Below are positions 1 through 5,473 of a stretch of 6,337 nt of DNA, piece after piece. The position numbers and the translations under genes were made by a program. Source of the DNA: JAKPNF01 sp031556275. GTDB taxonomy: Bacteria > Verrucomicrobiota > Verrucomicrobiia > Opitutales > JAKPNF01. The notes under the pieces are model-generated. The model worked only from the letters and a program-made list of their open reading frames with translations. It was not told the DNA's origin and made no database searches. Where the stretch lies: positions 1 to 6,337 of the forward strand of contig JAVBTG010000157.1 of the NCBI GenBank assembly GCA_031556275.1, in the 5' to 3' direction. The first letter of the stretch is position 1. Each line of letters begins with the position of its first letter.

Positions 1-262
1 ACAGCCCGAACAAAAGCAGGATGAACTCCGGCGCGTGGGCCGCCTCCACGGCGTCGATGCGCGCCTGCATTTTCACGCGCATGTCGTCGGGGCGCGTGTG
101 CAGCCCGGCGTCGAACGTCTCGATGTGGCAGGGAGGATACGGATGGCCTTCCAAAAAGGCGTCCAACTCGTCCTTGAACACGTCGCAGGCGATGACGGCC
201 CAGCGGCGGCCTTTTAAAAAGGCGGCGCGCTCCGAACGCTCCGGCACGCTTTGCGGGCTCAT
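1..262 (-). CDS. DUF1638-family protein, N-terminal 87 residues (cut by left window edge)
   Basis: This is an open reading frame on the minus strand from the ATG at 262-260 to the window edge without a stop. The visible 87 residues contain WAVIACDVFKDEL (about 21-33), then FDAGLHTRPDDMRVKMQARI (50-69) and EFILLLFGL (79-87). The layout of an early Ile/Ala-Cys strand, a Gly-Leu-His with a following Pro, a helix with an Ile-Asp, and a hydrophobic strand ending Phe/Tyr-Gly-Leu fits DUF1638 (recalled from family knowledge, no search run). The next base is T, compatible with the Cys that usually follows in that motif. Its start overlaps the stop of the UroD-like gene upstream by ATGA, so translation is probably coupled and the two are in one operon. 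There is no clear Shine-Dalgarno. DUF1638 genes are often found beside corrinoid methyltransferase genes, but their biochemical role is unknown to me. The C-terminal half is outside the window. Confidence 0.72.
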   Translation of the reverse strand, partial: MSPQSVPERSERAAFLKGRRWAVIACDVFKDELDAFLEGHPYPPCHIETFDAGLHTRPDDMRVKMQARIDAVEAAHAPEFILLLFGL

Positions 263-1323
263 TTCACATTCAAAAACGCGTCGACCTTGGAGACGATCTC
301 GTCATGGCAGCCGTGCACGCACAGGATGTCGCACTCCGAACCCAGAATGAACGGGTGGTCGGTCTTGCCCATCTTTTCGAGCAACTCGCGCGAAAGGGCC
401 TCCACCTGCTCCACGGTGATCTCGTTTTTGGAAAAGAATTTTTTGCTGGGCAGGTTGCCGAACAGCACGACGTCCTTGGGCACGAGCGGGGCCACCTCCC
501 ACAGCTTGCGCGGGCTGCCCAAGCTCAGAATGGCGGGGCGAAGCGCGCCGAACTGGCGCACCATCTCGTCCGTCAGCTCGCCGCAGCAGTGGAAGAACAG
601 CTCCGCCCCCGCGTTCTCCACGATGTCGCGGATGCGGCGGTTGTGTTTCATCACATAGCGCTCGAAAATATCGGAACCGGCCTCCATTTGTTTCGGGGAA
701 ATGTAGACCATGTTCGCGGCGGGCTCGGCCACGAAAATCGCTTTGGCCCCCGCCTTCAGCTGGGCGTGCAAGTTGCGCTCAATAACGATCATCGACAAGT
801 CGAGCGCGGCCTCAAACAGCGCCACGTCGTCGTCCTCCTCGGCCGTAAGCCCCGAGGCCGCCATGGCGACGGCGACGATCGGATCGGCCAGCAGTTTCGT
901 GGCGAGCGAGAACGGCCCGATCGTCATCCCGCAAGGCACCAGATCCGGCGCGTTTGCTTCCAATACACTCAAGGCCTCGGCTCCTTTCTCCATCAGCGGC
1001 GGAAGCGGCCCTGCTATCCCATCCGCCACCTTCTTCGCTGTTTCCTTCGAAGGCAGCGTGTCCAAATGATAGGTCGTCCACTGCATTTCGGGCAGCCCGA
1101 GGCATTTGCCCAAAAAGCTTTTTTCCAGCGACAAGTCCATCAGCGGAAGCGCCAACGGCGTGCCGAAGCGGCGGGCGGCCTTTTCCAAAACGCCCGCGAG
1201 TTTGCCCGCGTCGAGGCGGGTGGCCATGGGATCGCCCTCCTCGTGCAGGACGATGTCGGCGATGATGGGCATGCGCAGGCCCTTGCGGGCCAGTTCGATG
1301 AGTTCGGCACGGGACGTTTTCAT
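259..1323 (-). CDS. Uroporphyrinogen decarboxylase-like (MtaA/MtbA-type) methyltransferase, 354 aa
   Basis: This is a cytoplasmic TIM-barrel protein of the UroD/MtaA family, likely moving a methyl group between a corrinoid protein and a thiol or other acceptor. It lacks the Met-Arg-Gln-Ala-Gly-Arg motif of heme-pathway HemE, so decarboxylation is unlikely. MtaA-like signs are CGMTIGPFSLATKLL (about 131-145), EPAANMVYISPKQ (200-212) and a His-x-Cys zinc motif in FFHCCGEL (His245, Cys247). A late Cys331 in GSECDIL sits where MtaA/MtbA place the third zinc ligand. Two extra cysteines, Cys335 and Cys339, make an unusual CX3CX3C run. The ATG at 1323 is chosen because GGAG lies 12 bases upstream and the family alignment begins near MKTSRAEL; an in-frame TTG at 1341 is the alternative. 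The gene starts 24 bases after the corrinoid protein stop and overlaps the DUF1638 gene by ATGA, so the three form an operon. Substrate and methyl acceptor are unknown. Confidence 0.85.
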   Translation of the reverse strand: MKTSRAELIELARKGLRMPIIADIVLHEEGDPMATRLDAGKLAGVLEKAARRFGTPLALPLMDLSLEKSFLGKCLGLPEMQWTTYHLDTLPSKETAKKVADGIAGPLPPLMEKGAEALSVLEANAPDLVPCGMTIGPFSLATKLLADPIVAVAMAASGLTAEEDDDVALFEAALDLSMIVIERNLHAQLKAGAKAIFVAEPAANMVYISPKQMEAGSDIFERYVMKHNRRIRDIVENAGAELFFHCCGELTDEMVRQFGALRPAILSLGSPRKLWEVAPLVPKDVVLFGNLPSKKFFSKNEITVEQVEALSRELLEKMGKTDHPFILGSECDILCVHGCHDEIVSKVDAFLNVK

Positions 1324-1347
1324 GACGTAAGTATACTCCAAAAAAGT

Positions 1348-1974
1348 TCAGGCAACCAGGTTCTTGGCCAATTCAACCGCGCTGGCGGCGTCGACGGAAT
1401 AACCGTTCGCGCCGATCTCGTCGGCGTACGCCTGGGTGACGGGGGCCCCGCCGACCATGATCTTCATGCCCGAGAGGTCACTGGCGCGGAATTTTTCCAC
1501 AGTGGCCTTCATCGCCCCCATCGTCGTGGTGAGCAGGGCGGACAAACAGATGATTTTCGGCTGGTGCTCCTTCGCCGCCGCATAGAATTGATCGGGGGTG
1601 ACGTTCACACCCAGGTCCACCACGTTGAAATTGGCGCCCTTGAGCAGCATGGCCACGAGGTTTTTGCCGATGTCGTGCAAATCGCCCTCCACCGTGCCGA
1701 TGACGACGGTGTGCTCGGGCTTGAGCCCGGCAGCCTCCAGTTTGGGGGCGAGCAGCTCGAGGCAACCCTTCATGGCGCGCGCGGCCACCAGCACCTCCGG
1801 CACGAAAATTTCATTCGCCTTGAAGCGCACGCCCACGTCGCTCATGCCCGTGATCAGGGCGTTGAGAATGTCCGCGGGGGGCGCGCTGTCCAACAGTTCC
1901 GTCGTCAGGGCAACCGCGTCTTTGCGTTTGCCGGCTTTGATCGCCGTTTCCAGTGCCGTCAGTTTTTCGTTCAT
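1348..1974 (-). CDS. Methyltransferase corrinoid protein (MtaC/MtbC/MttC type, B12-binding), 208 aa
   Basis: This is the methyl carrier of a corrinoid-dependent methyltransferase: its cobalamin accepts a methyl group from a substrate methyltransferase and passes it to a second one. Both family domains are complete. Residues about 1-85 form the helical cap domain, with the typical GMSDVGVRFKANEIFVPEVL (43-62) and AARAM (64-68). Residues 88-208 form the Rossmann-like B12 domain with GTVEGDLHDIGKNL (93-106); His100 in DxHxxG is the expected lower axial cobalt ligand. LSALLTT (144-150) gives the SxL motif and VGGAPVT (174-180) the nucleotide-loop glycines. Length matches the family. The ATG at 1974 is chosen because MNEKLTALETAIKAGKRKDA is a usual N-terminus for the family. 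An in-frame ATG at 2034 would add 20 residues unlike the family. Neither start has a clear Shine-Dalgarno. It is first in a likely operon with the UroD-like and DUF1638 genes, behind an extended -10 promoter. Confidence 0.93.
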   Translation of the reverse strand: MNEKLTALETAIKAGKRKDAVALTTELLDSAPPADILNALITGMSDVGVRFKANEIFVPEVLVAARAMKGCLELLAPKLEAAGLKPEHTVVIGTVEGDLHDIGKNLVAMLLKGANFNVVDLGVNVTPDQFYAAAKEHQPKIICLSALLTTTMGAMKATVEKFRASDLSGMKIMVGGAPVTQAYADEIGANGYSVDAASAVELAKNLVA

Positions 1975-2087
1975 GTTGTGCGTGGGGTTGTGGCGAACGG
2001 ACCGCCAGCAAGGGTGCGGCGCGCTCGTTCGCATGGGGATTAAAAAAGCGCCAAGGGTATGAAAACAAGAGAGAAACTATGATGTCG
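1975..2087 (-). promoter_or_regulatory. Putative 5' leader of the corrinoid protein operon
   Basis: About 105 bases lie between the likely transcription start and the ATG at 1974, long for a bacterial leader. A short hairpin is possible at 1991-2007 (stem TGGCG/CGCCA, seven-base loop), ending 17 bases before the start codon. I looked for a cobalamin riboswitch B12 box and saw none. The leader might simply be untranslated, or might encode the 20-residue extension from the ATG at 2034. Function is not established. Confidence 0.3.
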
Positions 2088-2096
2088 ATTATAGCA
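2088..2096 (-). promoter_or_regulatory. Extended -10 promoter for the corrinoid protein operon
   Basis: Read on the minus strand, this is TGCTATAAT: a consensus TATAAT at 2093-2088 with the TGn extension that lets sigma-70 promoters work without a good -35. The best -35 position (TGGTTT, spacer 16) is weak. An AT-rich stretch with two TTTTGAT copies on the plus strand at 2132-2150 lies roughly 40-60 bases upstream and could act as an UP element. Transcription would start near 2081. This places a separate promoter between the two methyltransferase transcripts. The call rests on consensus match alone. Confidence 0.6.
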
Positions 2097-2184
2097 GATT
2101 CCCGAATAAAAACCACCTCGGAAATGACCCATTTTGATATTATTTTTGATCTTTCGCGGTAATGGCGCCTTTGGCGCGCGTCGA

Positions 2185-3225
2185 TTATCCGTCAAGCACC
2201 GCCCGCTGCATGGCCTGCCAGCTCGCGATCGGGATATAAGAGGGAATCGAGTTTCCGCTACCCAAGGCGTACCCGCCGTCCGCGCGCGCGCGGTCGATCA
2301 TGGCGCGACAGCGGCGGTAGATCGTTTCGGGAGCGGCCGTGCACAAATAGTTGATGTCCATGCCGCCGAGGATCGCCATGCGGCCCTTGTAGGCCTCGTA
2401 CATGTCCTCCACGGGGGTGATGGCGTCCTCGTAGGAATGCTTCCCGTCGATCCCTATGTCCTCGATGATATCCTCGTACACCCGCTCCAGCTGCCCACAG
2501 GAATGCATGACAGCGACCTTGCCCCTTTCGTGCGCCAGCCGCGCGTACACGCGGTGCCATGGGATAACGTAGCGGCGCAAGTCGGCCGGAGAAATCATCG
2601 TCTGGGTGTTAAAACCCCAGTCGTCGTTGAGCATCAGCCCCTGCACCGACGGATACGCGACCGCGCGGGCGTAGTGGTCGAAAAGAATCTTCCCTATACG
2701 CGAACTGACGTCCTTGAAAAACGCGGGGTCCTCGATCAGGGACACGCACATGTTTTCATAACCCATCAGGCGGATCGTCAATTCCAGCACGCCCATCGGC
2801 GCGTCGGCTAGCAGCCTCATGTTGCCCGGCAAAAAAGGCGCGACGCGCTCGAGCACCCCGTAATCCACCGCCTCGACGTCGGGCCAGGGATACGACGCCA
2901 CGTCGGACGGCTCGGCGATCATCGCGCGGTCGTTGAGCGAAATGGTCTGTTGCCCGCGCTCCCGCGCCTCGTGGGCGTGCGAATAGGGAAATTCCAAACC
3001 GTATTCGTGGGCGCGCACGCTGGCGTGGTGCATGTGGGCGCGCCTGAAGCAGCGCACGCCGTATTCGACCAGCCGCAAATGTTCGTCCAGATCGGCGCGC
3101 GGCCCCGGTTCGTCGGGGCACACGACGCGCCCGTCCATGTAAAATTCAAAGGGAATCGGATAGTCCGACGGCCCCTTGTCCAAAACCTTGCGCAGTTGTC
3201 CAAAATCGGGTTCGTAGGGTTTCAT
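2185..3225 (-). CDS. Uroporphyrinogen decarboxylase-family protein (putative corrinoid-linked methyltransferase), 346 aa
   Basis: This is a second UroD-superfamily TIM barrel, only distantly like the 259-1323 gene. Features seen are DLDEHLRLVEYGVRCF (45-60), a LNDDWGFNTQTMISPADLRR stretch (199-218) that resembles the substrate-pocket Asp region followed by the ISP motif, VAVMHSCGQLERVYEDII (237-254) with a His241-x-Cys243 pair, ILGGMDINYLC (285-295), and GGYALGSGNSIPSYIP (317-332). That last segment is where MtaA-type enzymes carry their third zinc cysteine; here it is Gly-Ser-Gly-Asn, so the classical three-ligand zinc site appears incomplete. Such UroD homologues are abundant in PVC bacteria and are mostly uncharacterised. 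The HemE signature is absent, so heme synthesis is unlikely. The ATG at 3225 begins MKPYEPDF without a clear Shine-Dalgarno. It is transcribed divergently from the AraC regulator, which may control it. It may be the substrate-side methyltransferase, which is inference. Confidence 0.8.
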   Translation of the reverse strand: MKPYEPDFGQLRKVLDKGPSDYPIPFEFYMDGRVVCPDEPGPRADLDEHLRLVEYGVRCFRRAHMHHASVRAHEYGLEFPYSHAHEARERGQQTISLNDRAMIAEPSDVASYPWPDVEAVDYGVLERVAPFLPGNMRLLADAPMGVLELTIRLMGYENMCVSLIEDPAFFKDVSSRIGKILFDHYARAVAYPSVQGLMLNDDWGFNTQTMISPADLRRYVIPWHRVYARLAHERGKVAVMHSCGQLERVYEDIIEDIGIDGKHSYEDAITPVEDMYEAYKGRMAILGGMDINYLCTAAPETIYRRCRAMIDRARADGGYALGSGNSIPSYIPIASWQAMQRAVLDG

Positions 3226-3357
3226 AGGCGCGACAGGCCTGATGATAACAAAAGGCAGGACAAAACGGCTAACCCCGGCGCAACCAATGCCGATACTTTT
3301 TTCACATTTTTATTCCCTTTCTCCAAAAAAATAGGCCATAATGCGCCAGCTGACGCC
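3226..3357. promoter_or_regulatory. Divergent control region between the UroD-like gene and the AraC regulator
   Basis: This 132-bp gap separates two divergent start codons and must hold both promoters and probably the regulator's operator. Its middle part (3290-3330) is rich in A and T runs against a GC-rich background. A CATAAT at 3337-3342 could be a -10 for the regulator, giving a leader of about 10 bases, but no convincing -35 accompanies it. On the minus strand TTATCA (3249-3244) is a weak -10 candidate. I see no clear paired AraC-type half-sites by eye. Confidence 0.4.
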
Positions 3358-4194
3358 ATGCCAAAAGCGTTTTTGGAATATGTCGCTTCCGATGACACAT
3401 CTTCCCTGATGTGCCAGCGGCAGCGCCTGCGCCGCTTTTCGGTCGGCTATCACTTTCATCCCGAATACGAACTGACTCTCATCCAAAATGGGGCCGGGCA
3501 ACGACGGGTGGGCGACCATCCGGGGATATTCGGCCCGGGCGACTTGGTGCTGGCGGGCCCCAACCTGCCTCACGCCTACCACAGCTGGGAGGACGCGCCC
3601 GCCCACGCCGTTGTCATCAAATTCAAAAAAGGCCTGTTTGACCCCGCGTTTTTCGAACTGCCCGAAATGCGTCCGATCAAACGCCTCATGGGAGACGCCA
3701 AACGCGGCCTGCATTTTCCAAAACCGCGCGCCGATATCGGGCCGCGGATGGAACGCATCGCGGCGCAAAAACCTTCCGCACGGCGCATAGCCTTGCTATT
3801 GGAACTGCTGGCGGATCTGGCCCAAACGCGATCTCACGCGCTGGCCCGCGAGGGTTTCGCGCTTTCGGCAAAACGCGCCCAGTGCGACCGCCTGCGGCGC
3901 GTGCTGCATTATGTGGAGGCCCACTGGGACGCCGACGTCCGGCTGGAGGCCGTGGCGAACGTCGCAAAAATGCACCCGCAGTCGCTCAGCCGGTTTTTGC
4001 GCCAAAAACTCGGGCAGACCCTCGCGCGCCACTTGGCCTCCCTGCGCTTGGGACGCGCCGCCAAGGCGCTTCTGGAAAGCGAGCGCACGGTGGCCGACAT
4101 CGCCTTTTCCTGCGGGTTCAACAACCTGTCCAACTTCAACCGGCAATTCAAGGCGTGCTACGGGCACACGCCGTCGGCTTACCGCAAGCTTTAG
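3358..4194 (+). CDS. AraC-family transcriptional regulator with N-terminal cupin sensor, 278 aa
   Basis: This is a DNA-binding regulator that usually activates neighbouring genes when its cupin domain binds a small ligand, often a sugar or related compound. The N-terminal cupin spans about residues 20-90, with a YHFHPEYELTLI metal/ligand motif (two His and a Glu) followed by GPGDLVLAGPNLPHAYHSW. The C-terminal AraC domain covers about 180-278: a first helix-turn-helix in LEAVANVAKMHPQSLSRFLR and a second in TVADIAFSCGFNNLSNFNRQ with the family-typical CGFNNLSNFNRQFK..YGHTPSAYRKL end. Length is normal. The ATG at 3358 is used because the reading frame becomes cupin-like right after it; upstream in-frame codons lie in the intergenic region and inside the divergent gene. 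No Shine-Dalgarno is seen. Position suggests control of the divergent UroD-like gene, and possibly of the corrinoid operon. The ligand is unknown. Confidence 0.93.
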   Translation: MPKAFLEYVASDDTSSLMCQRQRLRRFSVGYHFHPEYELTLIQNGAGQRRVGDHPGIFGPGDLVLAGPNLPHAYHSWEDAPAHAVVIKFKKGLFDPAFFELPEMRPIKRLMGDAKRGLHFPKPRADIGPRMERIAAQKPSARRIALLLELLADLAQTRSHALAREGFALSAKRAQCDRLRRVLHYVEAHWDADVRLEAVANVAKMHPQSLSRFLRQKLGQTLARHLASLRLGRAAKALLESERTVADIAFSCGFNNLSNFNRQFKACYGHTPSAYRKL

Positions 4195-4203
4195 GTTGCC
4201 CTG

Positions 4204-4219
4204 TGCGCGGATTCGCGCA
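4204..4219 (+). terminator. Weak hairpin after the AraC gene, possible terminator
   Basis: TGCGCG and CGCGCA form a six-pair stem with a GATT loop, 10 bases after the AraC stop. The run of T at 4234-4239 is about 15 bases further on, too far for a canonical intrinsic terminator. It may reduce read-through into prfB, or be incidental. Confidence 0.25.
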
Positions 4220-4263
4220 ACAATGGGAAAACTCTCTTTTTAAACCCATCGCCATCCAAGACC

Positions 4264-5410
4264 ATGCTGCTCGATCCCGAAATCCGCTCCAAACTCGACG
4301 AACTCCACAAGCGCGCGGGCTACTTATGGAGGTTTCTTTGACTTGGCGGGCAAACAGCAAAAATTGACGGATTACGAGGCGCGCATGGCCGCGCCGGATT
4401 TTTGGGACAAGCCCGACGAGGCCAAGGCGCTCTTTGCGGAAATGAACCCGATCAAGACGATCGTCTCCGGAGCCAAGGACATGCAAAAGCGCCTCGCCGA
4501 CTTCGACACGCTCGTCGAATTGGTCGAGGAGGGCTCCGACGCCGACGCGCAGGAATACCTGCCCGAAGTGCTCGAGACACTCGAGACGCTGCGCAACGAT
4601 TTTGACCGCTTGGAAATCGAGTCCTTCCTGAGCGGCCCGCTCGACCACTGCAACGCCCTGCTCACCGTCCACGCGGGCGCGGGCGGCACGGAGTCGTGTG
4701 ACTGGGCGGAAATGCTCATGCGCCAATACCTGCGCTGGGCCGAGCGCCGCAGGTTTAAAACGGAAATCCAGGACATTCAGGACGGCGAGGAGGCGGGCAT
4801 ATCCAAGGCCACGATTTTGATCGAGGGCCCCAACGCCTACGGCTACGCCAAGGCCGAACGCGGGGTGCACCGCCTCGTGCGCATCAGCCCGTTTGACTCC
4901 AACAAACGCCGCCACACCTCCTTCGCCTCCGTCGACGTGATCGCCGAGATCGACGACGACGTGGAGGTCGAGATCAAGCCCGAAGACCTGAAGGTCGACA
5001 CCTACCGTTCCAGCGGCAAGGGCGGCCAGCACGTCAACAAGACGGAGTCGGCCATCCGCATCACCCACCTGCCCTCCGGCATCGTGGTCACCTGCCAGAC
5101 CGAGCGCTCACAGATCAAAAACCGCGCCAGCGCCATGCGCACGCTAAAATCCCGCCTCTACGAAAAGATGCAGGACGAAAAGCGCGCCGAGATGGAGCGC
5201 TTTTACGGCGAAAAGGGCGAGATCGGCTGGGGCAACCAGATCCGCAGTTATGTCTTCCAACCCTACCAGATGGTCAAGGACCTGCGCACGGGTTGCGAGA
5301 CGGGCAACATCCAGGCGGTGATGGACGGCGACATCGATGCCTTCGTCAACGCGTGGCTGCGCGCGGGCTGCCCCAAGTCGCGCAACAAGGACATCGCGCT
5401 CGAAGATTAA
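4264..5410 (+). CDS. prfB: Peptide chain release factor 2 (RF2), made by +1 programmed frameshift
   Basis: RF2 ends translation at UGA and UAA codons by hydrolysing peptidyl-tRNA on the ribosome. The protein is encoded in two frames. Frame one starts at the ATG at 4264 and gives 25 residues (MLLDPEIRSK...LWRFL) before TGA at 4339-4341. After a +1 slip at CTT the second frame begins with Asp (4340-4342) and continues to TAA at 5408-5410, for about 381 residues against 365 in E. coli. The junction FL-DLAGKQ aligns with YL-DYDAKK of E. coli RF2. Seen in the product: the coiled first domain, the recognition tripeptide Ser-Pro-Phe at about 208-210 (SPF marks RF2; RF1 has PxT), and the catalytic Gly-Gly-Gln at about 253-255 in SSGKGGQHVNKTES. 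A bidirectional terminator follows directly. No Shine-Dalgarno is seen before the ATG. The in-frame TTG at 4343 is not the real start. Confidence 0.97.
4328..4342 (+). promoter_or_regulatory. prfB programmed +1 frameshift site
   Basis: GGAGGT (4328-4333) matches the 16S anti-Shine-Dalgarno, and the slippery CTT TGA C follows at 4336-4342, with three bases between GGAGG and CTT, the same spacing as in E. coli prfB. Low RF2 slows decoding of the in-frame TGA, so ribosomes slip from CTT to TTT and continue in the +1 frame. When RF2 is abundant, translation stops after a 25-residue peptide. All elements are read directly; the mechanism is established for prfB. Confidence 0.95.
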
Positions 5411-5418
5411 TAGACGGC

Positions 5419-5458
5419 ACACAAAAAAACCGGAGCATGTCGCTCCGGTTTTTTGTGT
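5419..5458. terminator. Bidirectional intrinsic terminator between prfB and the flippase gene
   Basis: CCGGAGC (5430-5436) and GCTCCGG (5442-5448) pair around the five-base loop ATGTC. The stem is flanked by a run of seven A (5423-5429) on the left and six T (5449-5454) on the right, extended by ACAC/GTGT. It therefore reads as a GC stem plus U tract from either strand. It lies 8 bases after the prfB stop and 15 bases beyond the stop of the convergent flippase gene, so it would serve both. Confidence 0.93.
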
Positions 5459-5473
5459 CCGCCAAACGCGGCT

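Noticed and set aside
307..333. CX3CX3C in the MtaA-like protein as a radical-SAM or iron-sulfur motif
   Set aside because: Radical-SAM enzymes use CX3CX2C near the N-terminal part of the barrel; here the spacing differs and the motif is at the C-terminus of a UroD fold.
304..2043. A 579-codon plus-strand open frame opposite the corrinoid and MtaA-like genes
   Set aside because: It spans two well-supported minus-strand genes and the gap between them, its product is rich in His/Arg/Gly with no family resemblance, and long antisense frames are expected in GC-rich DNA.
1975..2087. Cobalamin riboswitch in the corrinoid operon leader
   Set aside because: I found no B12-box-like sequence, and about 105 bases is short for that riboswitch class.
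2165..2177. Hairpin GCGCC-TTT-GGCGC as terminator after the UroD-like gene
   Set aside because: The stem is only five pairs and no T run follows on the minus strand, so it does not meet the intrinsic terminator pattern.
259..3225. The UroD-like genes as hemE of heme synthesis
   Set aside because: Neither has the N-terminal Met-Arg-Gln-Ala-Gly-Arg signature; both carry the His-x-Cys motif typical of methyltransferase relatives, and one sits in an operon with a corrinoid protein.
2950..3357. In-frame upstream extension of the AraC gene
   Set aside because: The extension would run through the intergenic region and inside the divergent UroD-like gene, and the residues do not resemble AraC proteins; the ATG at 3358 fits the family.
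4264..4342. prfB as a frameshifted pseudogene
   Set aside because: The frame change occurs exactly at the conserved prfB recoding site with all signals, and both halves align with RF2.
4148..5068. A 306-codon minus-strand open frame over prfB
   Set aside because: It lies antisense to a certain gene and shows no domain of its own; it is a GC-rich shadow frame.
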